In this document: in pieces, positions 11,501 to 20,612 of the stretch
Layout of the letters: each line of letters begins with the position of its first letter
Numbering within the stretch: the first letter of the stretch is position 1
NCBI RefSeq assembly: GCF_015672735.1
Contig: NZ_JADABY010000054.1
Span: forward strand, 21,041 to 85,040
From: Citrobacter sp. Res13-Sevr-PEB04-36
Lineage (GTDB): Bacteria; Pseudomonadota; Gammaproteobacteria; Enterobacterales; Enterobacteriaceae
DNA length: 64,000 bases
Direction of reading: 5' to 3'
Position numbers and translations under genes: made by a program
Notes under the pieces: model-generated
What the model was told of the DNA's origin: nothing
The model's database searches: none
What the model saw: only the letters and a program-made list of their open reading frames with translations

Positions 11501-14500
11501 AGCGCAACCGTCACCGATGGCGCGGGCAACATTAGCCCGGCAACGCCGCCGTTCCTGTTGGTTGTCGACACACTGCCGCCCGCCGCACCGGTCATCACCT
11601 CGGTGATTGACGATCAGCCAGGCAACACGTCGCTGACTAACGGGCAACTGACCAACGATGCGCGACCAACGTTGAACGGCAAAGGAGAAGCCGGTGCCAC
11701 CATTACGATAAAAGATAAGGGCGTCGAAATAGGTACTACGCAAGTAGACGGCTCAGGCAACTGGACTTTCACACCGGAAAATGCGCTAGGCCAGGGGCAA
11801 CATGTCTTCACCGCAACGGCCACAGACCAGGCCGGTAATACGGGCGGGGCATCCACCGCCTTTACCCTCGAGCTTGATTCCGTGGCACCGCAAGCGCCGA
11901 TCATTAGTAATGTGCAGGACAACACGGCCCCCACCACCGGGCCAATAGGTAACGGTCAGACGACCAACGAAACCCGCCCGGCGCTGAACGGTAGCGGTGA
12001 AGTTGGCGCGACTATTACTATTCTGAGTGACGGCTTACCCATTGGCACAACCACCGTCGGCGCAGGCGGCACCTGGAGCTTTACCCCAACCGACGCGCTG
12101 AGTAGCGGCCTGCATACGCTGACCGCCACCGCCACCGACAGCGCGGGCAATACCAGCCCTGCTTCCAGTGGCTTTACGCTGACGGTTGATACCGTATCGC
12201 CGAATGCACCAGTCATCACGCAGGTCAGCGATGATGTCGGCCCACTGACCGGAAATCTGAACAACGGCCAGGCGACAAACGATGCGCGCCCTACCCTCAA
12301 CGGTACGGCGGAGGCCAATTCAACGGTCAAAATCTATGACAACGGCACGCTTATCAGCACGGTTTCAGCAGACGGGAATGGGGTATGGAATTTCACGCCG
12401 GGGAGCGATCTGGGCAACGGCAGCCACACGTTGACAGTGACATCCACCGACGCGGCTGGCAACGTCAGTGCGTCATCTTCCGGGTTTACCCTGATTGTGG
12501 ATACCGTCGCCCCACAGGCCCCCACCATCATTCAGGCATATGATGACGTGCCTCCTGGTACCGGTACGCTGTCGAGCGGCGCCTGGACCAACGACACCCG
12601 CCCCGTACTGAGCGGCTCCGCAGAGGCCAATGCCCGGATTGCCATTTACGACAACGGTACGCTGCTGACGACGGTAACGGCGACGATAGATGGCTCTTGG
12701 GAATATCTGCCTTCTACGCTGGGCAACGGTCAGCATGTGTTTACCGCCATCGCCACCGATGCCGCCGGGAACGTCAGCCCTGCTTCAAGCAGATTTATTA
12801 TTAATATTGATACAGTGGCACCATCAACACCGCTCCTGACCTCGGTGGTAGATGACGTCACAGGCGGCGTGTTCAATGCCGTACTGAGCAACGGGCAACT
12901 GACCAATGATGCCCGCCCTACGCTCAATGGCACCGCTGAAGCAGGCAGCACCGTCAGTATTTTCGACGGCAGCACGCTGCTCGGCACCGCCCTCGTGCAA
13001 AGCAACAGCACCTGGTTGTTTACCCCCACCGCTCCTCTGGGGAATGGTTCACATACCTTTACCGTCACCGCCACCGACCCTGCAGGTAACACCAGCGGTG
13101 CAACGGCGGGCTTTACGATTAACGTGGACACCATCGCCCCCACACTGCCGTCGATTAGCAGCATTATTGATGATGTCGGCCCCAATACCGGATCGATTGG
13201 CAACAACCAGCCCACCAATGACGCGCTCCCCACGTTAAACGGTACCTCGGAAGCCAATGCCCGGATCGATATTTATGACAACGGCAACTTTGTGACCAGC
13301 GTAACGGCGGACGACAGCGGCAACTGGAATTACACCCCGTCCGCCGCACTGGGTCAGGGGCCCCATTCATTTACTATTACCGCAACGGACAGCGCGGGTA
13401 ATACCAGCGGCATGTCGGCTGCCGCTGCAATTGTGGTCGATACCGTCGCACCGGGTGTTCCCACCGGTCTTGCGGTTAACGCCAATGGCACCGTGCTGAC
13501 TGGCGTTGCCGAAGCCAACAGTACGGTGATCGTCACGACCAGCGGCGGCACCGTGCTCGGTACCGCCACGGCCAATGCCTCCGGCAATTTCACCTTCACC
13601 CTGAATCCGCCGCAGATCAGCGGACAAACGCTACTGGTTAGCGCGCAGGATGCCGCCGGGAATACCGGCACGCCAGGCAGCGCGCTGGCCCCGTTTACCG
13701 GGGTGCCACCCGCGCCGATTATCGCCAGCGTCTTTGATGATATTGGTACGGTCACCGGCAACGTCGCCGCCGGGAAAACCACCAACGACACCCGCCCTAC
13801 GCTCAGCGGCACGGCGCAGGCCAACGCCGTCGTCAGCCTGTACAATAATGGAACGTTGATGGGCACCACGACCGCGGACGGTAACGGACTGTGGAGCTTT
13901 ACCCCTTCCGGCGCGCTCGGCGAAGGCAACCATGAGTTTACCGCCAGTGCGGCCAACGCCAACGGTTCCGGCGTGTTGTCGGGCGCATTCAGCGTGATTG
14001 TGGACACCACGCCACCGCCGCCACCCTCAGTGCTCATCAGCGCCGATGGCGGCACGGTCAGCGGCATCGCCGAAGCAGGCAGTACGGTCACTATTTCCCT
14101 GTCCGGCGGCGGCAGCATCACGGCGGTCGCCAACAGCAGCGGGATCTACAGCGTCACCCTGCCGGTTCGCCAGATTGAGGGCCAGTCATTGTCCGCTACC
14201 GCGACCGACGCGGCAGGCAACACCTCAACGCCGACCAGCATCCTTGCACCAGTCTTACCGTTATTGGCTGAAGACAACGTCACCCGCCTGGCGCTACAAA
14301 CTGACTTCACGGTCACCAACGAGCACAAAAGTGATTATGGCTTTCTGCTGGTCAATGCTCTGGGTAATGTGGCGAACGTACTGGGAGACAACACCGCAAG
14401 CGTTAACTTCAATATCCAAACGGGCGGCAGCGGCGCCATCACCATCAACGCAGCAGCAACAGGCATTGTGCTGTCACTGCTGAGCACCATGGAGATTGTT

Positions 14501-16918
14501 ATCCAGCGCTTTGACACCGGGCGCAACGCCTGGGTGACGGTGGTCGATACCGGTAAAGCCAATTTTGCCGACCTGCTGACGCTCAGCGCCTCCGGCGTAA
14601 CGCTCAACTATGGCGGGCTGAGCGGCGGGGACTACCGCGTGGTCAGCTACAACACCAGCCTGCTGGCGACCGGGGCCTTCACCAGTCTGGACGTGGCAGT
14701 GGTCAAAACCAGCGCTGGATCGATCACCGGTGGCATGACCGAATCTGGCAACATCATTACCGATATCGATCCTACTAACGGGCAGGATAACGCACCTTCC
14801 GGCACGCGGGTGACGTCGATTACCGATGGCAACGGCAACGTGGTGAATATTCCTCTGAGCGGGGCTGATGTGCAGGGTAAATACGGCACCCTGCATATTA
14901 ATCAGGACGGGAGTTATACCTACACCCTTACCAATAAAAACGCCTCGGTATACGGCCGCTCTGAAAGCTTCACCTATACGCTGACGCACGGCAACGACCA
15001 CTCTTCGGCAAAACTGGTGGTGGCGCTGGGCCAGGGTCCGACGACCAGCACGGTGACGGCGGCAGACGATGTGGCTTCACTGACCTACGGCACCGAGGTC
15101 AGCGCGGTCGACCACGGGCCGTCAAAACAAACCGGCTTTACGCTCGCCAGCGTGGGCCTGGGGAATGTGCTGGACGTCAGTCTGGTAAACGGTTTGACCA
15201 ACCCTATCAAATTCAACGTTGAAGACGGCGCCACCCGCACGCTGACAATTCAGGCCGACGTTCTCGGCGTGACGCTCGGCGGCTTTGATCTGTACGTCTA
15301 TCGTTTTAATGACGCTATTCAGCAATACGAGAAATACCAGGTACAACCCAACTGGGTCACGGCGGTGTTAGGCGGAAAATCAAAGGATTACACCATCACA
15401 CTGCCGGGCGGTGACTACCTGTTCCTGCTGAATGCCGGCGGCGGTCTGGCACTGTTGACCAGCTACACCCTGAATATTCAGGCCGATCACACCTATGCGG
15501 TAGACAGCCTGAGTGCCTCAACCAACGGTAATATTCTGGTCAATGATTCGGCGCCAGCCGGTACGGTTATCAGCGACGTGAACGGCGTTGCGGTCAACTT
15601 GACGGGCACAACACGTATTGACGGGCAGTACGGCACCCTGACTATCGATGCGAAGGGAAACTATAGCTACACGCTAAAAAGCGGGCTGGGTGCGGACAGC
15701 ATCAATACACCAGACAGCTTTGTGTACACGGTCAAAGCGCCAAACGGCGATATCGGCAGCGCGTCGCTGAACATCAAGGCGACCCCACAAGCGCTGGACG
15801 CGGTGAACGACACCAGCAGCCAGATGGCGGTGACGACGTTGCAGGATACGTCTCAGCCCTTTAGCGATACCAGCGTAGGGACGGCCAGCTGGATGACCAA
15901 GCTTCTGGCCGCGACATCACAAAATGGCAGCGGCGTTATTGAAGTAGCGGCAGGTACAGCGGTGCAAAACGTAGTGCTGCACTTCAACGTGGTATCGGGT
16001 CTGGCGCTCGGCGGGCTAAACGTGGCCTGGGCACTGTATGACAGCAGCGGCAACAAGGTTGCCAGCAATTCATTCAGTGGCGGGCTACTGAGCAGCGGCA
16101 GTATCGATATTGCTCTCAACGGACTGGTGCTGCACGCCGGGAACTATCGCCTCGACTACACCGGCAGCGTCGGGGCACTGTCCATCGGGGAGATCACCAT
16201 CACCCCCAGCGTAAAAGGCGCGATAGTCGATCTGGATAATTTTGAAACCGCAGGCGCCAATAGCGTCATCGGCAACATCTATGACGGCGACCATATTGCC
16301 AGCGTGCATACCCTGCTAACGGTGAATGGCGCAGGCGGCAGCACCGCCACGCTGGATCCGCTGGGCAGCAGCACCGCCAGTGCCACCATCAATGGGTTGT
16401 ACGGCAAACTGACAATCGGCATTGATGGTCATTACACCTATACCCTCAACAGCGATGTCTCACTGGAATCCATCAAAACCAAAGAAACGTTCAATTACAC
16501 CCTTAACGACCAGAAAGGGCATACCGATAGCGCCACGTTGACCATCGATATGAATCCACAGGTGATCAGCACCGCGGAGGCCGATCGGGTTATCGGCAGC
16601 ACGTACGGCGATACGCTGATTTATCACCTGCTTAGCGCCAATAATGCAACCGGCGGCAACGGAACCGCGGACACCTGGAGTAACTTCTCGCTGGCGCAGG
16701 GAGACAAAATCGATATCGGCGATCTGTTAGTGGGTTGGAACGGGCAGAACGCCACGCTCGGCAATTATCTCACCGTGTCCACCAACGGTAACAACACGGT
16801 GGTGTCCATCGACCGCGACGGTACGGGCGCCACCTATCAATCAGCCAGCCTTGTGACACTGGAGAACGTACACACCACGCTCGATGAGCTGATCCAACAA
16901 AATCATATTGTGACCTGA
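5546..16918 (+). CDS. bapA: BapA-type giant biofilm adhesin, type I secreted, Ig-like repeats
   Basis: A 3790-residue surface protein. The N-terminus (1-115) is the conserved prefix domain starting MRHIAVVSKLTGVST. Next come a hydrophobic stretch (about 117-135, IWPWVLGGVAAAGGIALAAG), a poly-Gly run, and six 12-residue NGNGNNPGDG-type repeats. About 27 Ig-like repeats follow from about 238 to 2905: 20 long (100 residues, TNDxxPTLxGTxEA...IYDNG...DAAGN) and 7 short (80 residues). The C-terminal 880 residues hold three modules with a VCBS-like YGTLxIxxDGxYTYTL signature and end in a type I secretion target domain. Salmonella BapA has similar length, repeats and location between smpB and ssrA, and promotes biofilm formation and host colonisation. 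The secretion machine is encoded just downstream (bapBCD). Confidence 0.93.
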   Translation: MRHIAVVSKLTGVSTNIETSEVTLSTPSIVKLSVSREDISQLTRVNQDLVVTLRSGDVITIKNFYVANGSDKSQLVLEDSNGALWWVQDTDGAFHFQHLDDLTPLMAAEGSHDGGAIWPWVLGGVAAAGGIALAAGGGGGGGGGNNPGNGNNPGDGDGNGNGNNPGDGDGNGNGNNPGDGGGNGNGNNPGDGGGNGNGNNPGDGGGNGNGNNPGDGDGNGNGNNPGDGDGETPPITPAIPGVPVITSVIDNQEQNTGIVNQQDTTNDNTPTLQGTGPANTTLHIYDNGTEIGQITIDASGNWMFTPSPPLTDGTHQFTVSASNSAGSSGMSDSWVIIIDTLAPDAPELSQELDDVGSIQGLIASNAVIDDDTPTLSGTGVAGNLISIYDNGILIGTKLVDENGDWTFTPGTPLSEGIHNLTLTQTDPAGNVSAETTVPTFTVDTTPPPAAAITNVNPEGTTVTGSAEPGSTVSIIGSNNQLLGSAIVGSSGNFTIAISPSQTHGESLTAKIHDEAGNVGPDTTFTASNSGYPGVPVIVSVMDDVAPSTGPLNNNQATNDNKPTLSGTAEANNTVKIYDNGVEVDSVQADGNGNWNWTSSSPLDDGPHTFSVTATNQSGTGGMSLAFNIDVDTQPPSSPDELSVSADGSVVTGTAEPGNTVVITDRNSNPIGSGVVGPDGSFIITIKPPQTNGETLTAIATDPAGNSSPPETTLAPDITAPQPPTDLVINGAGDQVTGKAEPNSTVNIQDPRGNVIGTTTATADGDFTATLVPPQTNGEILTANATDAAGNEGGNTSVTAPDTTAPDAPTDVIVAGNGGSVSGHAEAGSTVTVKDSGGHIIGEGQADNGGNFTVSITPAQINSETVNVTATDGKGNESLPTSAKAPDLTAPEQPIIIAVTDDVADFTGPIDNNGFTNDDKPEIKGTAEAGSKVKIYDNGALLTTVTADINGNWNYTPTSALTQGAHVFTVTATDAANNTSPSASWKIIVDSIAPTVPAITLINDDVGTITGNVANNGVTNDKTPTFSGTGEPGSLVTLYDNGLQMTVILIDRSGVWSHSVPTKEALTEGTHYFTVTATDAAGNVVTAPPVIVTVDTQAPATPFIGSATDDVGSVQSDLATGGRSDDTLPLLKGTGEVGSTITVYDGATPVGTVTVGMGGGWSFQITQPLSEGPHALSAIATDKAGNASSAGNFTLTIDTTPPAAPVITSAEGLIGSDTKPLANGGSTKSENPKLSGTGEPGATITVFDNDVRLGTTSVQPNGTWTFTPTSLVEGPHKFTATATDIAGNTGIPSAGFTLTVDNLPPTKPEPPTITDDTNPITGIITNGITNDTTPTFSGTGSAGDVIAIYLDGRTEPLGTATVGADGNWSFTPTDPINQDSYQVTLTATDPAGNVSPRSDAITLGIDTMPSAPPVITAVYDDVGNVKGDLAPGAVTDDTTPTIRGTGANGDIITLYNGSTVIGTATVVGSIWSITPGSALANGSYTLTAIATDAAGNTSDASGSVSFTVNNTTLILPQVTNIEDNAGVFTGSLTSGSVTDDTTPTISGTGTPGSTVLIFDGSNPVAIATTTVAANGSWSIDVPLTPNVTHTLTFGAQDAAGNVLAAGNSVTLIVDTLPPAIPTVTSVDPNGTQVSGMADAGSTVIIRSGNTILGQGVADRLGNFAVTISPAQTTGQALNAIAQDPAGNQSDPTQFIATTSNVPHPPTLEIVDDVAPIMGVIGNGKTTNDILPLLQGTATAGASVTIYQNGGSIATVTANAISGAWSYQLPAPLINGTTYNFTVSQTVNNVPSGQTPNYTITIDTVAPQAPTITSVIDDVTPGTGSLDKGQFTNDSRPTFNGTGEPGATITIFDGDGAYATTTVNSSGFWSYTPTDALGEGVHNFTVRATDAAGNQGDASSNFSIIVDTLAPDAPSIVTVTDNVGNTQILTSGKSTNDNTPTLAGITEADSVITIRDNGAIIGTTTSDADGNWSFTPLPALSEGNHSLSATVTDGAGNISPATPPFLLVVDTLPPAAPVITSVIDDQPGNTSLTNGQLTNDARPTLNGKGEAGATITIKDKGVEIGTTQVDGSGNWTFTPENALGQGQHVFTATATDQAGNTGGASTAFTLELDSVAPQAPIISNVQDNTAPTTGPIGNGQTTNETRPALNGSGEVGATITILSDGLPIGTTTVGAGGTWSFTPTDALSSGLHTLTATATDSAGNTSPASSGFTLTVDTVSPNAPVITQVSDDVGPLTGNLNNGQATNDARPTLNGTAEANSTVKIYDNGTLISTVSADGNGVWNFTPGSDLGNGSHTLTVTSTDAAGNVSASSSGFTLIVDTVAPQAPTIIQAYDDVPPGTGTLSSGAWTNDTRPVLSGSAEANARIAIYDNGTLLTTVTATIDGSWEYLPSTLGNGQHVFTAIATDAAGNVSPASSRFIINIDTVAPSTPLLTSVVDDVTGGVFNAVLSNGQLTNDARPTLNGTAEAGSTVSIFDGSTLLGTALVQSNSTWLFTPTAPLGNGSHTFTVTATDPAGNTSGATAGFTINVDTIAPTLPSISSIIDDVGPNTGSIGNNQPTNDALPTLNGTSEANARIDIYDNGNFVTSVTADDSGNWNYTPSAALGQGPHSFTITATDSAGNTSGMSAAAAIVVDTVAPGVPTGLAVNANGTVLTGVAEANSTVIVTTSGGTVLGTATANASGNFTFTLNPPQISGQTLLVSAQDAAGNTGTPGSALAPFTGVPPAPIIASVFDDIGTVTGNVAAGKTTNDTRPTLSGTAQANAVVSLYNNGTLMGTTTADGNGLWSFTPSGALGEGNHEFTASAANANGSGVLSGAFSVIVDTTPPPPPSVLISADGGTVSGIAEAGSTVTISLSGGGSITAVANSSGIYSVTLPVRQIEGQSLSATATDAAGNTSTPTSILAPVLPLLAEDNVTRLALQTDFTVTNEHKSDYGFLLVNALGNVANVLGDNTASVNFNIQTGGSGAITINAAATGIVLSLLSTMEIVIQRFDTGRNAWVTVVDTGKANFADLLTLSASGVTLNYGGLSGGDYRVVSYNTSLLATGAFTSLDVAVVKTSAGSITGGMTESGNIITDIDPTNGQDNAPSGTRVTSITDGNGNVVNIPLSGADVQGKYGTLHINQDGSYTYTLTNKNASVYGRSESFTYTLTHGNDHSSAKLVVALGQGPTTSTVTAADDVASLTYGTEVSAVDHGPSKQTGFTLASVGLGNVLDVSLVNGLTNPIKFNVEDGATRTLTIQADVLGVTLGGFDLYVYRFNDAIQQYEKYQVQPNWVTAVLGGKSKDYTITLPGGDYLFLLNAGGGLALLTSYTLNIQADHTYAVDSLSASTNGNILVNDSAPAGTVISDVNGVAVNLTGTTRIDGQYGTLTIDAKGNYSYTLKSGLGADSINTPDSFVYTVKAPNGDIGSASLNIKATPQALDAVNDTSSQMAVTTLQDTSQPFSDTSVGTASWMTKLLAATSQNGSGVIEVAAGTAVQNVVLHFNVVSGLALGGLNVAWALYDSSGNKVASNSFSGGLLSSGSIDIALNGLVLHAGNYRLDYTGSVGALSIGEITITPSVKGAIVDLDNFETAGANSVIGNIYDGDHIASVHTLLTVNGAGGSTATLDPLGSSTASATINGLYGKLTIGIDGHYTYTLNSDVSLESIKTKETFNYTLNDQKGHTDSATLTIDMNPQVISTAEADRVIGSTYGDTLIYHLLSANNATGGNGTADTWSNFSLAQGDKIDIGDLLVGWNGQNATLGNYLTVSTNGNNTVVSIDRDGTGATYQSASLVTLENVHTTLDELIQQNHIVT
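6020..6235 (+). repeat. Tandem 36-bp repeat, six units, in bapA
   Basis: Six exact-length 36-bp units encode NGNGNNPGDG followed by DG or GG. A partial unit lies just before (5981-6019). The units differ by only a few synonymous or D/G changes. They encode a flexible Gly/Asn/Pro linker between the membrane-proximal prefix and the Ig-like stalk. Confidence 0.92.
6262..14253 (+). repeat. About 27 imperfect Ig-like repeats in bapA (roughly 240-315 bp each)
   Basis: Counting repeat starts (xAPxITxVxDD or PxxPTDLxVxxxG) gives 27 units: 20 long and 7 short. The short units are the 3rd, 5th, 6th, 7th, 15th, 25th and 27th. The most alike at the DNA level are those between about 11.9 and 13.4 kb. Such arrays recombine and misassemble easily; 28 repeats were reported for Salmonella BapA. 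Confidence 0.85.
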
Positions 16919-16953
16919 CGTTTGAACCAGAACGCTAAAACGCCATAACAACA

Positions 16954-16979
16954 GCCCCGGATGCCATGACGTCCGGGGC
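16954..16979 (+). promoter_or_regulatory. Intercistronic hairpin between bapA and bapB
   Basis: GCCCCGGA (16954-16961) pairs perfectly with TCCGGGGC (16972-16979), 35 bases after the bapA stop. There is no T-run, so it is unlikely to be a plain rho-independent terminator. It may stabilise or partly block the transcript and set the ratio of adhesin to secretion machinery. Confidence 0.55.
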
Positions 16980-17019
16980 AATAACAGCCGTCACTGCCGT
17001 ATTTTGTAAGGGATAAACG

Positions 17020-18429
17020 ATGAGAAATGTCACCTCTGTCGCTTTACTGCTGGCATTCACGCTCTGTTCACTGCGGGGCAATGCCGAAGATGAACCACAA
17101 ATCATTACGCCAGAAGGACTGGCGACCAGCCAGATGCTCCCCTCTCTGGATGGGTCGGTGGCCGAACTCCCGCTGAGCGCCGCCGCGCCCGGCAATCTGA
17201 CGCTTAACGATGCGGTAAGCCGCGCCGTGAGTTGGCATCCGGCTATTCGTGAATCCATCGGCAAACTGCTCTCGCAAAATGAGCAGATCGACGTGGCGAA
17301 ATCGAAATATTATCCGCAGGTCACTGCCGGGGTGAACAACGGCTACAGCAATACCTATAACGATCATGGTTTCAGCCCGTCACTGGTTATCTCGGTCTCG
17401 CAAATGCTGTATGACTTTGGCAAAGTCGCCAGTCAGGTACGTGCCGAAACCGCGGGAGCCGCCCAGCAGCAGGCCAACGTTTTACTCAGCATTGACACCG
17501 TCGCCCACGAAACCGCCAACGCCATTGTGCAGGTACAGTCCTGGCAGCAAATGGTCGACGCCGCCGAAGCGCAACTCTCCGCCCTGAACGGCATTGGCAG
17601 GCTAACCCGGCAACGCAACGACGAAGGGGCCACGTCGCTCTCTGACGTTGTACAAACCGACGCACGTATCGAATCCGCCCGTTCGCAACTGGCGCAGTAT
17701 CAGGCGAACCTCGACAGCAGCAAGGCGACACTGATGAGCTTTCTTGGCTGGAACTCGCTCAACGGCGTCAGCAACGAGTATCCTGTGAAACTGGACAGCA
17801 GCTGCGACATCACCAAGCCTGATGACAGGCTGGTACCTGCGGTGCTGGCGGCCTGGGCGCAGGCTAATGTCGCACAGGCCAATCTGGATTACGCCAACGC
17901 GCAGATGACGCCCACCATCTCTCTCGAACCTTCCGTGCAGCACTATCTCAATGACAAATATCCCAGCCATGAGGTGCTCGACAAAACACAGTACTCTACG
18001 TGGGTAAAAGTCGAGATGCCGTTGTATCAGGGAGGCGGACTCACCGCCCGGCGCAACGCCGCCGGCCATGCGGTAGACTCGGCGCAGTATTCTGTTCAGC
18101 GTACCCGACTCGACGTGCGCCAGAAACTGCTCGAATCCCGCAGCCAGGCGATGAGCCTTGCCACAGCCCTGCAGATCCTGCGCCGCCAGCAACGGCTGAG
18201 CGAACGCACGCGCGAACTGTATCAGCAGCAATATCTGGATCTCGGCTCTCGTCCACTGCTCGACGTGCTTAATGCCGAGCAGGAGGTGTATCAGGCCCGC
18301 TTTGCCGAACTGCAAACCCAAAGCCAGCTTCGTCAACTCCAGCTGAACTGCCTCTACAATACCGGCACGCTGCGCCAGGCGTTCGCCCTCAACAATCGCA
18401 GCATCCAGTCAGTGGAGATCCAGCTATGA
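17020..18429 (+). CDS. bapB: TolC-family outer-membrane channel of the BapA type I secretion system
   Basis: The 469-residue product has a signal peptide (MRNVTSVALLLAFTLCSLRGNA) and two OEP repeats. The first begins LTLNDAVSRAVSWHPAIRES with YPQVTAGVNNGYS, and the second includes YANAQMTPTISLEPSVQHYLND, the hallmark layout of LapE/TolC-type trimeric channels. It would form the exit duct across the outer membrane for BapA. It begins 101 bp after bapA, behind a hairpin, and overlaps bapC by 4 bases (ATGA), so the two are translationally coupled. Confidence 0.92.
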   Translation: MRNVTSVALLLAFTLCSLRGNAEDEPQIITPEGLATSQMLPSLDGSVAELPLSAAAPGNLTLNDAVSRAVSWHPAIRESIGKLLSQNEQIDVAKSKYYPQVTAGVNNGYSNTYNDHGFSPSLVISVSQMLYDFGKVASQVRAETAGAAQQQANVLLSIDTVAHETANAIVQVQSWQQMVDAAEAQLSALNGIGRLTRQRNDEGATSLSDVVQTDARIESARSQLAQYQANLDSSKATLMSFLGWNSLNGVSNEYPVKLDSSCDITKPDDRLVPAVLAAWAQANVAQANLDYANAQMTPTISLEPSVQHYLNDKYPSHEVLDKTQYSTWVKVEMPLYQGGGLTARRNAAGHAVDSAQYSVQRTRLDVRQKLLESRSQAMSLATALQILRRQQRLSERTRELYQQQYLDLGSRPLLDVLNAEQEVYQARFAELQTQSQLRQLQLNCLYNTGTLRQAFALNNRSIQSVEIQL

Positions 18430-20612
18430 GCCGCGTCGAGCCGGGTGCAGAAGAGACGATTAGCGAGCCTGCCCTGAACCTGTGGGCGCAGGCCATTAGC
18501 CATATTGCCAGCCACTATCGCGTCACCTGCTCGCCCGGCGCGATTCAGGCCAACGCCCCGTGGTTTGCCGGAAAAAATAAACCCCTCGCTCTGACGCAGC
18601 TCGCGCGCCAGGCGGGGCTGTCGTTTCATGCGCTGGATACCACAAAACAGCTGTTCAGCCAGTGGCGTTTACCGGTTGTGGCGGAGCTACGCGACGGCCA
18701 AATGATGGTGATAGAGCACTTCAACTGTGAAGATGCGCTGGATGTGTTTATCATCGCCGAAGAAGGCCAGCGCAACCGGCTGGCGATTGCCGAGCTGCTG
18801 CCGGAGATCCACTCTATTATCGCGCTGCGCCCGCTGTCGGCGCTCAAAGACAGCCGGGTCGACCGCTATGTTTCGCGCTTTAAGCCGGACTGGATGCGCG
18901 ACCTGGTGCTACAGGACATCCGGCCTTACCTGCCGGTGATGGTAGCCGCGTTCCTGATTAACGTCCTGTCGCTCGCCGGGATTATCTTCTCGATGCAGGT
19001 TTACGACCGGGTGATCCCCGCTCAGTCGTATCCCACGCTGTATGTGCTCTCGACCGGCGTGCTGGTGGCGGTGCTGTTCGGTTTTTTACTGCGCGAAGCC
19101 CGCACCCATATCATGGATGTTCTCGGCAAACGCGCCGACATGCGCATTTCCGATCGCGTGTTCAGCCATGCTCTGCGCCTGCGTAACAGCGCCGTCCCCC
19201 GCTCCACCGGCAGCTTTATTTCCCAGCTCCGCGAACTGGAGCAGGTGCGTGAAATGATCACCTCCTCAACGCTGTCGACCCTTGTCGATCTGCCCTTTTT
19301 CTTTCTGTTTATCGTCGTGCTGGCCTGCATCGCCCCGCAGCTGGCGTGGATAGCGCCCGTCGCTGCGATCCTGATGATCCTGCCTGGCCTGCTGTTACAG
19401 AAGAAGCTGGCTGTGCTCGCCAACCAGGCTGCACACGAGTCCACGCTGCGTAACGCCGTGCTGGTCGAAAGCGTCCAGGGGCTGGAGGACATCAAGCTGA
19501 TGCAGGCGGAGAACCGCTTTTTACAGCAGTGGAACAGCTACATCCGCATTACCGGCGAGTCGGGACTGCGCACGCGCAAGCTGACTCAGGGGCTGATTGG
19601 CTGGGGCATGTCGGTGCAAAGCCTGGTCTACGCCGCCATTATTATGTTCGGTGCGCCGATGGTCATCGAAGGTACCATGACCACCGGCGCGGTCGTGGCG
19701 GCCTCAATGCTCGGCTCGCGCATGATCGCCCCGATGGCGAATCTGTGCGGGGTGCTGGCGCGCTGGCAGCAGGTCAAGGCAGCAAAAACGGGGCTGGACA
19801 GCATTATGCAGCTCCCCACCGAAACCCAGCACGATGAGAACCGGGTACATCAGGAGATTTTTCGCGGGCACTATCTGTTTGAGAACGCCCACTTTCGCTA
19901 TCACAGCGACGATCAACAGGTGCCGCTGCGCATCTCCCGCCTCGAGGTGAAGCCAGGGGAACGCATCGCCATCCTCGGGCGTAACGGCGCGGGGAAATCC
20001 ACCTTGTTGCAGGCCATGGCGGGCGGCGTGGAGCTGATTCAGGGCGACGTCCGGCTCGATAACCTGAGCCTGGCGCAGATCGACATGGCCGATTTACGCC
20101 GCAATATCGGCTTTCTCAGCCAAAACGCGCGCCTGTTTTTTGGCTCTCTGCGCGAGAACCTGACTCTCGGCGCGCCGCATGCCAGCGATGCACAAATATT
20201 TGACGCACTGGAAGTCAGCGGCGCAGCCACCTTTGTTAAACAGCTCGCCAAAGGGCTGGGACACCCGATTATGGAAGGCGGCAACGGACTCTCCGGCGGG
20301 CAACGGCAATCCATTCTGCTGGCGAGAATGCTCCTGCGCTCGCCCAATATTGTGCTGCTCGACGAACCCAGCGCCTCGCTGGATGAACATACCGAGCGGG
20401 AGTTTATTCAACGGCTAAACCAGTGGCTCGGCAACCGCACGCTGATCGTCGCCACCCATCGCGTACCGGTTCTGGAACTGGTCGAGCGCGTGGTGGTGTT
20501 AAAAGAGGGTCAACTGGTGATGGATGCCCCGAAAGCACAGGCGCTGAACGCGAGTCGCGCGCCTGCACAGACTCACGGTCGGGAGTGGAAAAATGAAAAC
20601 CAATCCGCATGA
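18426..20612 (+). CDS. bapC: ABC transporter (LapB/BapC type) with degenerate C39-like domain
   Basis: This is the inner-membrane ATPase and permease of the adhesin exporter, 728 residues. Residues 1-140 form a C39-like domain without the catalytic cysteine, as in HlyB/LapB transporters of unprocessed substrates. The transmembrane domain spans about 165-440 (VMVAAFLINVLSLAGIIFSM, FFFLFIVVLACIAPQLAWI). The nucleotide-binding domain has Walker A GRNGAGKST near 518, signature LSGGQRQS near 622 and Walker B IVLLDEPSASLDEHTE near 640. It overlaps bapB by 4 bases and bapD by 20. Confidence 0.93.
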   Translation: MSRVEPGAEETISEPALNLWAQAISHIASHYRVTCSPGAIQANAPWFAGKNKPLALTQLARQAGLSFHALDTTKQLFSQWRLPVVAELRDGQMMVIEHFNCEDALDVFIIAEEGQRNRLAIAELLPEIHSIIALRPLSALKDSRVDRYVSRFKPDWMRDLVLQDIRPYLPVMVAAFLINVLSLAGIIFSMQVYDRVIPAQSYPTLYVLSTGVLVAVLFGFLLREARTHIMDVLGKRADMRISDRVFSHALRLRNSAVPRSTGSFISQLRELEQVREMITSSTLSTLVDLPFFFLFIVVLACIAPQLAWIAPVAAILMILPGLLLQKKLAVLANQAAHESTLRNAVLVESVQGLEDIKLMQAENRFLQQWNSYIRITGESGLRTRKLTQGLIGWGMSVQSLVYAAIIMFGAPMVIEGTMTTGAVVAASMLGSRMIAPMANLCGVLARWQQVKAAKTGLDSIMQLPTETQHDENRVHQEIFRGHYLFENAHFRYHSDDQQVPLRISRLEVKPGERIAILGRNGAGKSTLLQAMAGGVELIQGDVRLDNLSLAQIDMADLRRNIGFLSQNARLFFGSLRENLTLGAPHASDAQIFDALEVSGAATFVKQLAKGLGHPIMEGGNGLSGGQRQSILLARMLLRSPNIVLLDEPSASLDEHTEREFIQRLNQWLGNRTLIVATHRVPVLELVERVVVLKEGQLVMDAPKAQALNASRAPAQTHGREWKNENQSA

